64,000 nucleotides of DNA from NCBI GenBank assembly GCA_008032935.1, contig CP032039.1, positions 930,001 to 994,000 on the forward strand, written 5' to 3'. Within the stretch, counting starts at the first letter, position 1, and each line of letters starts with the position of its first letter. The stretch is from Helicobacter pylori. Lineage in GTDB: Bacteria > Campylobacterota > Campylobacteria > Campylobacterales > Helicobacteraceae. The translations under genes and the position numbers were made by a program. Positions 8,329-16,750 of the stretch are shown here, in pieces. The notes beneath the pieces are model-generated. The model did no database searches. It had not been told where the DNA came from and saw only the letters and a list, made by a program, of their open reading frames with translations.

Positions 8329-9395
8329 ATGATGGAAATTTTAGTTTTGAATCTGGGCAGTTCGTCTATTAAGTTTAAATTGTTTGACATGCAAGAAAAT
8401 AAGCCCTTAGCGAGCGGTTTGGCCGAAAAAATCGGCGAAGAAATAGGGCAGTTGAAAATCAAATCGCATTTGCACCATAACGATCAAGAATTAAAAGAAA
8501 AGCTTGTGATTAAAGATCATGCGAGTGGGCTTTTAAAACCACCCAAGCAGAAATCCCAAATATCTTTAGTGTTTGGGATGAATGCCACTAATTTGTAGTA
8601 TAATACCCCCATACATTTGTATCTAGTGCAGGAAGTGTGCAAAGTTACGCCTTTGGAGATATGATGTGTGAGACCTGTAGGGAATGCGTTGGAGCTCAAA
8701 CTCTGTAAAATCCCTATGATTAGGGACACAGAGTGAGAACCAAACTTTCCCTACGGGCAACATCAGCCTAGGAAGCCCAATTGCTTTAGCGTTTGGGTGC
8801 TTCACCGCGATTAGTTTGCATTTAGGGAACGGCTCAAGCGCAGCCGCCATTCAAAAGGGTAAAAGCGTGGACACTTCTATGGGGCTAACCCCTTTAGAAG
8901 GCTTGATTATGGGCACAAGGTGTGGGGATATTGATCCCACTGTGGTGGAATACATCGCGCAATGCGCAAATAAGAGCTTAGAAGAAGTGATGAAAATTTT
9001 AAATCATGAAAGCGGTTTGAAAGGCATTGGTGGGGATAATGAGAAACATAGAAGCCAGAAAGGAAAAAGGCGACAAGCAAGCCAAACTCGCTTTTGAAAT
9101 GTGCGCTTATCGCATTAAAAAGTATATTGGGGCTTACATGGTAGTCTTAAAAAAAGTAGATGCGATCCTCTTTACAGGGGGATTAGGGGAAAACTACTCG
9201 GCTTTAAGAGAGAGCGTGTGTGAAGGCTTAGAAAATTTAGGGATCGCTTTATGTAAGCCCACGAACGACAATCCGGATAACGCTCTAGTGGATTTGAGCC
9301 AGCCTGATACTAAAGTCCAAGTTTTACGCATCCCTACTGATGAAGAATTAGAAATCGCTTTGCAAACCAAAAAGGTTTTGGAAAAAACAGGATAA
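8329..9395 (+). pseudogene. ackA: Acetate kinase AckA, interrupted and frameshifted
   Basis: The gene starts normally ([20 protein letters not shown], phosphate-binding NLGSSS) behind TAGGAG, but after about 67 codons (ASGLL) it runs into foreign sequence at 8537-8804 and stops. AckA sequence resumes at 8810 with [19 protein letters not shown]. About 135 codons between these points, including HRVVQGG and the FDTAFH region, are missing. A second lesion near 9041 removes 5 bases after GGDN and shifts the frame before [18 protein letters not shown]. The C-terminal half then reads to the end ([14 protein letters not shown]). With pta also broken, the acetyl phosphate/acetate route cannot work as encoded here. 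Confidence 0.9.
8537..8804. mobile_element. Short IS200/IS605-type element remnant with both hairpin ends
   Basis: The insert lies in ackA after TTTTAA (8531-8536), like the TTTAA-type targets of H. pylori IS605-family elements. Near the left end is a hairpin ATCCCAAA (8553-8560)/TTTGGGAT (8572-8579) and at the right end GAAGCCCAA (8772-8780)/TTTGGGTGCTTC (8792-8803). Both loops contain CTTTAG, the sort of matching subterminal hairpins that TnpA of this family recognises. Between them is a good -10 (TATAAT, 8600-8605) and a short frame ending [20 protein letters not shown] then stop, which resembles a TnpB C-terminal tail. No transposase gene remains, so it is an internally deleted or non-autonomous copy. 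Confidence 0.7.
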
Positions 9396-9491
9396 AGAAT
9401 TGTTTAAGAAATCTATAAGAAATTTTTGGGTAAAAATTAGCTTTCTTAAATTAAGTTCTAAATTAAGAAAATATCACACTAGGAGTTTTTG

Positions 9492-9791
9492 ATGGAAGTG
9501 GTTAATTTTTTAGAGGGCGTTTGTTTTGAAAAACTCCACATTGAAACGCTGAATGAAAATTCTTCCAATAAAGAAATCCGCATTTGCATGCCTAAAGGAG
9601 CTGTTATGGACAAACACAAGGCCCCGGGAGCGATTAGCGTGCAGGTTTTAGAGGGAAAAATCGTTTTTGAAGTGGGAGATGAAAAAATAGAAATGCCTAA
9701 GGGAGCGTTAATCAGCCTAGAAGCCCAAGTTTCGCACCGTTTGGACGCTTTAGAAAATAGCGTTATAAGATTGTCTTTGAGTAAAAAATAA
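9492..9791 (+). CDS. Small single-domain cupin protein
   Basis: A 99-residue all-beta protein starting MEVVNFLEGV at the ATG that follows AGGAG by 6 bases. The core shows the cupin pattern: conserved PKGAVMDKHKAPGAISVQVLEGKIVFEVGDEKIEMPKGALISLEAQVSHRLDAL in the middle and end. Cupin motif 1 has only part of the usual His/Glu metal ligands, so metal binding is doubtful. It matches my memory of HP0902, a dimeric small cupin studied structurally. It stands between the broken ackA and the small membrane peptide. The exact function is unknown. Confidence 0.8.
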   Translation: MEVVNFLEGVCFEKLHIETLNENSSNKEIRICMPKGAVMDKHKAPGAISVQVLEGKIVFEVGDEKIEMPKGALISLEAQVSHRLDALENSVIRLSLSKK

Positions 9792-9801
9792 GGAAAATCA
9801 A

Positions 9802-9930
9802 ATGATGAAAGCCGTTTTTATCAATGTTTGGTATTTGCTTTTAACGATCATTTTATTAATCATCATATGGAGGATCATTAAATTAGTGTTAAAAGATAAA
9901 AACGACAGCGACGATAAGGGGTTAGGGTAA
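9802..9930 (+). CDS. 42-residue membrane peptide
   Basis: A short gene 10 bp after the cupin with AAGGAAAATCAA before its ATG. It encodes MMKAVFINVWYLLLTIILLIIIW (one strong transmembrane helix) followed by a positive then mixed-charge tail (RIIKLVLKDKNDSDDKGLG). Position and size fit the small HP0901-like gene of other strains. Spacing suggests co-transcription with the cupin gene. No function can be proposed. Confidence 0.6.
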   Translation: MMKAVFINVWYLLLTIILLIIIWRIIKLVLKDKNDSDDKGLG

Positions 9931-10006
9931 AAGCGCGTTTTAATCTAAAAAATGAGCCAAAAAGATAAAAGAAGTCGTTTAATGATAGTCGTTTAATTAA
10001 GCACGC

Positions 10007-10012
10007 TACAAT
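10007..10012 (+). promoter_or_regulatory. Candidate -10 element of hypBCD
   Basis: GCTACAATACG, 30 bp before the hypB ATG (10042), with AT-rich sequence upstream; it fits the TANAAT-type -10 of this species. AAGGAAAAG before the ATG is the ribosome binding site. Confidence 0.5.
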
Positions 10013-10041
10013 ACGAAAATTTTAAAAGACAAGGAAAAGAA

Positions 10042-10770
10042 ATGAGCGAACAACGAAAAGAATCTTTACAAAATAACCCTAATTTGAGTAAAAAAGACGT
10101 CAAAATCGTGGAAAAGATTTTGAGCAAGAACGACATTAAAGCCGCTGAAATGAAAGAGCGCTATCTCAAAGAAGGGCTGTATGTGTTAAACTTCATGAGC
10201 TCTCCTGGCAGCGGTAAAACCACGATGCTAGAAAATCTAGCGGATTTTAAAGACTTTAAGTTTTGCGTGGTAGAGGGCGATTTGCAAACCAACAGAGATG
10301 CGGACAGGTTGCGTAAAAAAGGCGTGAGCGCGCACCAGATCACCACCGGCGAAGCGTGCCATTTGGAAGCGAGCATGATTGAGGGGGCGTTTGATTTACT
10401 CAAAGATGAGGGGGCGTTAGAAAAAAGCGATTTTTTAATCATTGAAAATGTGGGGAATCTGGTTTGCCCCTCAAGCTATAATCTAGGAGCGGCGATGAAT
10501 ATCGTGTTACTCTCAGTCCCAGAGGGCGATGATAAGGTGCTAAAATACCCCACGATGTTTATGTGCGCGGATGCGGTCATTATCAGTAAAGCGGATATGA
10601 TTGAAGTGTTTAATTTCAGGGTTTCTCAAGTCCAAGAAGACATGCAAAAATTAAAGCCTGAAGCGCCTATTTTTTTAATGAGTTCCAAAGACCCTAAAAG
10701 CTTGGAAGATTTTAAAAATTTCCTTTTAGAAAAAAAGCGTGAAAATTACCAATCCACGCATTCGTTTTAA
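10042..10770 (+). CDS. hypB: Hydrogenase/urease nickel incorporation GTPase HypB
   Basis: A 242-residue SIMIBI GTPase: Walker A SSPGSGKTTMLEN (about 52-64), VVEGDLQTNRDADR (switch region) and the metal site GEACHLEA (Cys-His, about 104-111), then ENVGNLVCPSSYNLG and the base-recognition ISKAD. HypB with HypA delivers nickel to [NiFe]-hydrogenase and, in H. pylori, also to urease. It lacks the His-rich N-terminal nickel store of some homologues. The stop overlaps the hypC ATG by one base (TAATG), indicating an operon hypB-hypC-hypD. Confidence 0.97.
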   Translation: MSEQRKESLQNNPNLSKKDVKIVEKILSKNDIKAAEMKERYLKEGLYVLNFMSSPGSGKTTMLENLADFKDFKFCVVEGDLQTNRDADRLRKKGVSAHQITTGEACHLEASMIEGAFDLLKDEGALEKSDFLIIENVGNLVCPSSYNLGAAMNIVLLSVPEGDDKVLKYPTMFMCADAVIISKADMIEVFNFRVSQVQEDMQKLKPEAPIFLMSSKDPKSLEDFKNFLLEKKRENYQSTHSF

Positions 10771-11006
10771 TGTGTTTAGCGATCCCCTCTAAAGTCATAG
10801 CCATTAACGATAATGTGGCGCTTTTAGAAACTTTAGGCGTTCAAAGAGAGGCGAGCTTGGATTTAATGGGCGAGTCCGTTAAAGTGGGCGATTATGTGTT
10901 GCTCCACATCGGCTATGTGATGAGTAAGATTGATGAAAAAGAAGCCCTAGAATCCATTGCACTTTATCAAGAAATGATCGCCAAAATGAACGAAACGCAT
11001 GAGTGA
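10770..11006 (+). CDS. hypC: Hydrogenase maturation chaperone HypC
   Basis: A 78-residue protein starting MCLAIPSKV, the invariant HypC N-terminus in which Cys2 binds the Fe(CN)2CO precursor. The pattern LDLMGESVKVGDYVLLHIGYVMSKIDEKEA is the typical OB-like HypC/HupF core. It carries the iron unit between HypD and the hydrogenase large subunit. Its start overlaps hypB and its stop lies just before the hypD ATG. Confidence 0.97.
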   Translation: MCLAIPSKVIAINDNVALLETLGVQREASLDLMGESVKVGDYVLLHIGYVMSKIDEKEALESIALYQEMIAKMNETHE

Positions 11007-11008
11007 TA

Positions 11009-12121
11009 ATGAGCGTTAATCATCTCATCGCCCCTTTTAGAGACAAGCAAACCCTTTTAGCGCTCTCTAATGCAATCAAAAAACTCGCTTTTAAACTTGA
11101 AAAAAAATTAGTCATCATGGAAGTGTGCGGAGGGCATACGCATTCTCTCATGAAATACGGGCTTTTGGATTTGATGCCTAACAACTTAGAGTTTGCGCAT
11201 GGGCCGGGGTGTCCGGTATGCGTGATGCCAAGAGCGCGCCTTGATGAAGCTTACGAACTCGCTATGATCAAAGACAGCATTGTTTTGAGTTTAGGGGATA
11301 TGATGAAAGTCCCCGGGAGCTATGGGAGTTTGATACAAGCCAGAGAAAAGGGGCTGGATGCGCGCTTTTTGTATTCGCCCATGCAAGCTTTAGAGATCGC
11401 TAAAGAAAACCCGTATAAAAAAGTCATCTACATTGCGATCGGTTTTGAAACCACAACGCCGATGAGCGCTAGCGTTTTATGGAATGCTAAAAAAGAAAAA
11501 ATCCACAACCTTTTTTTCCACATCAACCACATTTTAGTGCCTCCGAGCGTGAGCGCGATTTTAGAAGATCCAGCCTGCCAAATTAACGCCCTTTTAGCCC
11601 CTAGCCATGTGAGCGTGATCAGCGGCGCTCAAATCTATACTCCTTTAGTGGATCGCTTTAAACTCCCCATTATTGTGAGCGGTTTTGAGCCGGTGGATAT
11701 ATTAGAAAGCGTGCTGATGCTTATTAAACAAGCCTTAAACAAAGAAGCCAAGCTAGAAATCCAATACAAAAGAGCGGTGAGCTATTGGGGGAATGTAAAA
11801 GCGCAAGAGTTAGTCAATGCATGCATGGAAGTGAGAGAAAATTTTGAATGGAGAGGGTTAGGGAATATCAAACGATCCGCTCTCAAACTCAAAGAAGCGT
11901 TCGCTTCTTATGACGCTGAAAAAGTCTTTAAAGAACACTTAAGCCACAAAACCTCCAAAGAAAACAAGGCATGCAAGTGCGGGGAAATTTTAAAAGGCAT
12001 CGCTAAGCCCCTAGATTGCTCGCTATTCGCCACAACTTGCACCCCACAAAACCCGATCGGCAGTTGCATGGTCAGCTCTGAGGGGGCGTGTGCGGCGTAT
12101 TATCGTTACAAGCGCGTTTGA
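11009..12121 (+). CDS. hypD: Hydrogenase maturation protein HypD
   Basis: About 370 residues with all HypD signatures: VCGGHTHSLMKYGL, HGPGCPVCVMPRARLDEA, IGFETTTPMSA, and the C-terminal cluster-binding part with CKCGEILKG, LDCSLFATTCTPQNPIGSCMVSSEGACAAYYRY that ligates a [4Fe-4S] cluster. HypD with HypC assembles the Fe(CN)2CO group. I place the start at the ATG at 11009; a GTG at 11003 is in frame and overlaps hypC. Its last 118 bp, plus 16 bp beyond the stop, are repeated directly downstream (see repeat), leaving the full-length copy intact. Confidence 0.95.
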   Translation: MSVNHLIAPFRDKQTLLALSNAIKKLAFKLEKKLVIMEVCGGHTHSLMKYGLLDLMPNNLEFAHGPGCPVCVMPRARLDEAYELAMIKDSIVLSLGDMMKVPGSYGSLIQAREKGLDARFLYSPMQALEIAKENPYKKVIYIAIGFETTTPMSASVLWNAKKEKIHNLFFHINHILVPPSVSAILEDPACQINALLAPSHVSVISGAQIYTPLVDRFKLPIIVSGFEPVDILESVLMLIKQALNKEAKLEIQYKRAVSYWGNVKAQELVNACMEVRENFEWRGLGNIKRSALKLKEAFASYDAEKVFKEHLSHKTSKENKACKCGEILKGIAKPLDCSLFATTCTPQNPIGSCMVSSEGACAAYYRYKRV

Positions 12122-12271
12122 GCTTTAGAAATTGCTCTAAGCCCTTAGATTGCTCACTATTCGCCACAACTTGCACCCCGCAAAACCCGATCGGCAGTTG
12201 CATGGTCAGCTCTCAAGGGGGCGTGTGCGGCGTATTATCGTTACAAGCACGTTTGAGCTTTAGAAATTGCT
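12003..12271. repeat. Tandem duplication of the hypD 3' end (about 134 bp)
   Basis: The segment 12003-12136, covering the last 39 codons of hypD and its stop, is followed immediately by a second copy at 12137-12271 with few substitutions and one extra base (TCTGAGGGGG versus TCTCAAGGGGG). The second copy has no start and is only a gene fragment. It also supplies the C-terminal codons of the convergent gene at 12213-12728. Confidence 0.9.
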
Positions 12272-12728
12272 TTTTAGTGAAATCGCTCAAACCTTCGCAA
12301 TTGACATTCACGCTTTTAGGGGGTTTTTCTTTTTTAACAACTGGTTTTTGATAAGCCCTTTTCTTAACGCTCGCTTGGATAGTGTCAAAATCAAAAGGGT
12401 AATTTAAAGCTTTTAGGGTTTTTTGCGTTTCTAAAAAATGGGCTTTCAGGCGGTTGGTGTAATAGTATTCTTCTATCTTAAAGGCTTTCAAGAAACTCGG
12501 GTGCGTGAAATAGATTTTTAGGATTTGGTGTTCTATTTTAGCGTATCTAAACCCATGCTTTAAATCCCCCAAAGCTTGAGAAACATAGCGGTTGATTACT
12601 TCTCTTCGCTTGAGTTGGAGTTTTAAATTTTTAAACGCAGAGACTTGAGCGATTTTTTTAAACAGCAAAAAGGTTTCTTTCTTTTTCAAATAGCGTTTAT
12701 AAATGATGGGGTCAAATCCATTTTCCAT
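12213..12728 (-). CDS. Hypothetical basic protein
   Basis: A 171-residue protein starting MENGFDPIIYKRYLKKKE. An in-frame extension upstream is only the antisense of tRNA-Gln, so I use the ATG at 12728. It is rich in Lys, Tyr and Phe (KRREVINRYVSQALGDLKHGFRYAKIEHQILKIYFTHPSF...), has no signal peptide or transmembrane helix and might bind nucleic acid, but I recognise no domain. It converges on hypD, and its last 20 or so residues come from the duplicated hypD 3' segment, so its C-terminus differs by a few residues from what an unduplicated locus would encode. Confidence 0.7.
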   Translation of the reverse strand: MENGFDPIIYKRYLKKKETFLLFKKIAQVSAFKNLKLQLKRREVINRYVSQALGDLKHGFRYAKIEHQILKIYFTHPSFLKAFKIEEYYYTNRLKAHFLETQKTLKALNYPFDFDTIQASVKKRAYQKPVVKKEKPPKSVNVNCEGLSDFTKKQFLKLKRACNDNTPHTPP

Positions 12729-12794
12729 GATGGAATTATAGCGTTTTAGCTTGACTTTTTTAAAAAGCTTTTGTATAATGCTTCTTTTATTTGT

Positions 12795-12869
12795 TGGGGT
12801 GTCGCCAAGCGGTAAGGCACCAGGTTTTGGTCCTGGCATTCCGAGGTTCGAATCCTTGCACCCCAGCCA
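12795..12869 (+). tRNA. tRNA-Gln (TTG anticodon)
   Basis: A cloverleaf can be drawn: acceptor TGGGGTG/CACCCCA, anticodon stem CCAGG-TTTTGGT-CCTGG with TTG at positions 34-36, T-arm GAGGTTCGAATCCTT, and an encoded CCA end. It lies 27 bp before the initiator tRNA gene and on the same strand. Confidence 0.95.
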
Positions 12870-12895
12870 TTTTTCCTTTTAGCGCGTTCTTATAT

Positions 12896-12972
<77 letters not shown>

Positions 12973-13020
12973 ATCCCTTTTTTTAAATTTAACTCTGTTT
13001 AATAGAATTTATAGAATTTA

Positions 13021-13040
13021 AAAAATGCTTTAGCATTTTT
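13021..13040 (+). terminator. Possible terminator after the tRNA pair
   Basis: AAAAATGC-TTTA-GCATTTTT is a perfect 8-bp hairpin ending in a T run, 48 bp beyond the tRNA-Met gene. The stem is AT-rich and so weak, but the form is that of an intrinsic terminator. Confidence 0.4.
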
Positions 13041-13165
13041 AAGATAAATAATAAAAGAGCTCAAGCAAGCGATAACTTTACTAAAAAAGCGGTCTTCTTG
13101 GGTTAGGGGGATTTAATTGGGGGTTGTAGGGGGAGAGTTATTTCAAAATACCCCCCTATCCCCTT

Positions 13166-13265
13166 AAGAAAACGAATTTCAAATGAAGAAAACGAGTTTT
13201 AACTTAAGAAAATGAGTTTCAAGTGAAGAAAACGAATTTCAAATGAAGAAAATTGAGTTTTAACC
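13166..13265. repeat. Five imperfect 20-bp repeats upstream of the bab gene
   Basis: Units of the type AAGAAAACGAATTTCAAATG begin at 13166, 13186, 13206, 13226 and 13246. Units 1 and 4 are identical. The remainder of the 495-bp interval between tRNA-Met and the bab start contains AT-rich sequence with a C6 run (13151-13156), the promoter and a short-repeat leader, and no convincing gene. Confidence 0.8.
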
Positions 13266-13338
13266 ATGACTTTAACACCACCAAACGAAACAAAAAGCGC
13301 CAAAAGCAAAAAAATGACAAAATTTTTAAGAAAATGAC

Positions 13339-13368
13339 AAAAAAAAAAAAAACGCTTTATGTTATAAT
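13339..13368 (+). promoter_or_regulatory. bab promoter with A14 tract
   Basis: Fourteen A (13339-13352) end 10 bases before TATAAT (13363-13368), so the run covers the expected -35 position and spacer. In babA, length changes of a promoter poly-A tract are known to alter transcription. The expected leader (about 13375-13467) contains 15-bp-like repeats around TTCTAATGCAAATG and ends with AAAAAGGAG before the ATG. Confidence 0.75.
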
Positions 13369-13467
13369 ACTCCAAATACATTCCAATGCAAATGCGTTCT
13401 AATGCAAATGTATTCTAATGTATGAAATCCCTAATACTAATCCAATTTAATCCAAAAAGGAGAAAAC

Positions 13468-15695
13468 ATGAAAAAACACATCCTTTCATTAACTTTAGGT
13501 TCGCTTTTAGTTTCCGCATTGAGCGCTGAAGACGACGGCTTTTACACAAGCGTAGGCTATCAAATCGGTGAAGCCGCTCAAATGGTGAAAAACACCAAAG
13601 GCATCCAAGAGCTTTCAGACAATTATGAAAAGCTGAACAACCTTTTAACTAGATACAGCACCCTAAACACCCTGATCAAATTGTCCGCTGATCCGAGTGC
13701 TGTATCTGGCGCGATCAACAATTTGAATGCGGGCGCGACGGGTTTGCTCAAAGAAAAAACCAACTCCCCCGCTTATCAAGCCGTCTTTTTGGCATTAAAT
13801 GCGGCGGTGGGGCTGTGGAATACCATCGGCTATGCAATCATGTGTGGGAACGGGAACGGCACAGGGAGTGGGCCTGGCAGCGTAATCTTTAATAGCCAGC
13901 CAGGACAGCGTTCCACGAGCATTACTTGCAACCGGTATGAACCGACTGGTCCTGGTAAAAGCATGTCTATTGATGAATTCAAAAAACTCAATGAAGCCTA
14001 TCAAATCATCCAACAAGCTTTAAAAGATCAAAAGGGGTTTCCTGAATTAGGCGGGAACGGCACAGAAGTGCATGTGGAATATGAATACGAATGCAAACAG
14101 AAACAGAATAGTAGTATTAACGGCGGTGTGGTTCAGTTCTGCCAAGCGAAAAATGGCAGCAGCGGTAGCAGTGGTAGTAATGGTAGTAATGGTAGTAGCA
14201 CGCAAACAACCAATCAAGACGGCGTAACGATCACCACTACTTATAATGATAACAAAGCCACCGTCAAATTTAGTATCACCAATAACGCTCAAGAGTTGTT
14301 AAATCAAGCAGCAAACATCATGCAAGTCCTTAACACGCAATGCCCTCTCGTGCGATCCACAAATAACGAAAACGCTCCAGGGGATGGCCAACCATGGGGT
14401 TTAAACACAAGGGGGAACGCGTGCCAAATCTTCCAACAGGAATTTAGCCAGGTTACTAGCATGATCAAAAACGCTCAAGAAATCGTCGTGCAAAGCAAAA
14501 TCGCTAACACTAACCAAAAAGCAGAAATAGCTAACCCCAGTAACTTCAACCCTTTCACAGACGCTGGCTTTGCACAAGGCATGCTCGCTAACGCTAAAGC
14601 GCAAGCGAGTATGTTCAATTTAGCTGAGCAAGTGAAAAAAACTTGGAAGTCATGCAAAACAACAATAATGTTACGATTTTAGTAGGATCTAAGAAAGAAA
14701 TGACCAATTTTGTTAGCGCTTTTTTGGCATCATGCAGAGATGGGGGTGGGACATTGCCTAATCAAGGGGTAACTTCTAACACTTGGGGGGCCGGTTGCGC
14801 GTATGTGCAAGAAACCATAACGGCTTTAACCAACAGCATCGCGCATTTTGGCACTCAAGAACAGCAAATACAGCAAGCCGAAAACATCGCTGACACTTTG
14901 GTGAATTTCAAATCCCGATACAATGAATTAGGGAATACCTATAACAGCATCACTACTGCGCTTTCAAGCATCCCTAACGGCTCAAGCTTGCAAAATGCGG
15001 TGAGCAAAAAGAATAACCCCTATAGCCCGCAAGGCATAGAAACCAACTACTACTTGAATCAAAACTCGTATAACCAAGTCCAAACCATCAACCAAGAGTT
15101 AGGGCGTAATCCCTTTAGGAAAGTGGGCATCGTCAGTTCTCAAACCAACAACGGTGCCATGAATGGGATCGGTATTCAGGTGGGCTACAAGCAATTCTTT
15201 GGCCAAAAAAGAAAATGGGGCGCAAGATACTACGGCTTTTTTGATTACAACCATGCGTTCATCAAATCCAGCTTCTTCAACTCGGCTTCTGACGTGTGGA
15301 CTTATGGCTTTGGAGCGGACGCCCTCTATAACTTCATCAACGATAAAGCCACCAATTTCTTAGGCAAAAACAACAAGCTTTCTGTGGGGCTTTTTGGTGG
15401 CATTGCGTTAGCGGGCACTTCATGGCTTAACTCTGAATACGTGAATTTAGCCACCGTGAATAACGTCTATAACGCTAAAATGAACGTGGCGAATTTCCAA
15501 TTCTTATTCAACATGGGAGTGAGGATGAATCTCGCTAGATCTAAGAAAAAAGGCAGCGATCATGTGGCTCAACACGGCATTGAACTAGGGCTTAAAATCC
15601 CCACCATCAACACCAATTACTATTCCTTTATGGGGGCTGAACTCAAATACCGAAGGCTCTATAGCGTGTATTTGAATTATGTGTTCGCTTATTGA
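13468..15695 (+). pseudogene. babA: Bab-family outer membrane adhesin (BabA type), off by a one-base frameshift
   Basis: The signal peptide MKKHILSLTLGSLLVSALSA and mature start EDDGFYTSVGYQIGEAAQM are of BabA type, without the CT-repeat start typical of babB. The extracellular part has paired cysteines and a Gly/Ser/Asn repeat (GSSGSSGSNGSNGSS, about residues 231-245). The first frame ends at 14682 after LAEQVKKTWKSC; the true continuation NLEVMQNNNNV to the beta-barrel end YSVYLNYVFAY is in another frame from 14643. A7 at 14635-14641 should be A8. Restored, the protein would be about 742 residues, normal for BabA. BabA binds Lewis b. Position beside hypD and the tRNAs is the locus of babB in 26695 and babA in J99, so babB or a chimera is possible. 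Confidence 0.85.
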
Positions 15696-15713
15696 TGTTT
15701 AGCTATTTGTGGA

Positions 15714-16400
15714 ACTCCCTTTTTTAACCCTCTTTTTGGGGGGTTTGTTTTTTAAACTCCCTTGTTAAGGTATTTCTTTTTTGAACCCCCTTTTTCTTTG
15801 AACCCCCTTTTTAAATTCTCTTTTTTTAAATTTTTGAACCCTTTGTTTTGAACTCTTTATTTTTGAACTCTTTATTTTTGAACTTTCTTTTTTTTGAACT
15901 TTCTTTTTTTGAACTTTCTTTTTTTTGAACTTTCTTTTTTTTGAACCCCCTCTTAAATCCTCTCTTTTTTGGGGGGTTTATTTAAATTCTTTGTTTTAAA
16001 TTCTTTGTTTTAAATTCCCTTTTTTTAGGGGGCTTCTTTTTAAGGGATTTCTTTTCTTAAACTCTCTTTTTTAAAACCCTTTGTTTTGAAACTCCCTTTT
16101 AGGGGTTTGTTTTGAACTCTTTGTTTTTGAACCCTTTGTTTTGAACTCTCTTTCTTTGAACTCTCTTTCTTTGAACTCTCTTTCTTTGAACTCTCTTTCT
16201 TTGAACTTTCTTTTTTTAGGGGGCTTCTTTTTTGAACTCTCTTTTTTTTAAATTCTTTGTTTTAAATTCTTTGTTTTAAATTCTTTGTTTTAAATTCCCT
16301 TTTTTTAGGGGGCTTCTTTTTAAGGGATTTCTTTTTTAAACCCTCTTTGAACCCTCTTTTTTTTGAATCCTCTTTTTTTTGGGGAGATTTAATAAAAAAA
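15714..16400. repeat. 700-bp T-rich repeat field downstream of bab
   Basis: Short degenerate units around TTGAACYCTTTNTTT recur dozens of times, with exact 15-bp tandem runs (GAACTCTCTTTCTTT, four copies near 16144-16205). A block of about 75 bp (TTAAATTCTTTGTTTTAAAT... AGGGGGCTTCTTTTTAAGGGATTTC) at about 15980-16056 recurs at 16260-16336. The strand is strongly T-biased. No frame stays open and I see no gene in 15696-16750. Confidence 0.85.
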
Positions 16401-16713
16401 TCCTTTTTAGTATTTTTTATAACCAATGATAAAAGAGCTTGCCAAAAGCAAGTGATAATTTTAAAAATGAAAAATCTTTTTTAGCGTTTTTAGTGATTAG
16501 TTAGTGGGGAACTTGGCGTTAATTTAAACGATAGTTTTTAAAAAGCGTTTCTTTAGGGGGGTTTAATCTTTTTCACTGATTTTTCACTGACTTCTCCCTC
16601 CGCTTTTTAATCTTTTAGTTTTTCACTGATTTTTCATCTGTTTTTTTAAGTTTTTTCACAAAACAAAGTTTTTGATTTTTCTAACCTTTTTAATCCCACT
16701 CTATCGCTTGCGC

Positions 16714-16719
16714 TATAAT
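16714..16719 (+). promoter_or_regulatory. -10 element of the toxin-antitoxin operon
   Basis: GCTATAATGAACTGATCTTA, 32 bp before the antitoxin ATG. The same sequence (TTATAATGAACTTATCTTA, -10 at 17334-17339) precedes the decayed second antitoxin copy, showing that the duplicated unit included its promoter. Confidence 0.65.
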
Positions 16720-16750
16720 GAACTGATCTTATATTTTTAAAGGAATAAAT

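Noticed and set aside
12088..12351. Open frame after hypD
   Set aside because: It arises from the duplicated hypD end and has no start context; treated as a repeat.
12729..12839. N-terminal extension of the 12213-12728 protein
   Set aside because: It is only the antisense of tRNA-Gln; the ATG at 12728 is the better start.
13166..13265. CRISPR array
   Set aside because: The 20-bp units are directly adjacent without spacers, and no cas genes are in the window.
15696..16750. A gene in the T-rich field
   Set aside because: No frame longer than a few dozen codons; composition and repeats do not fit coding.
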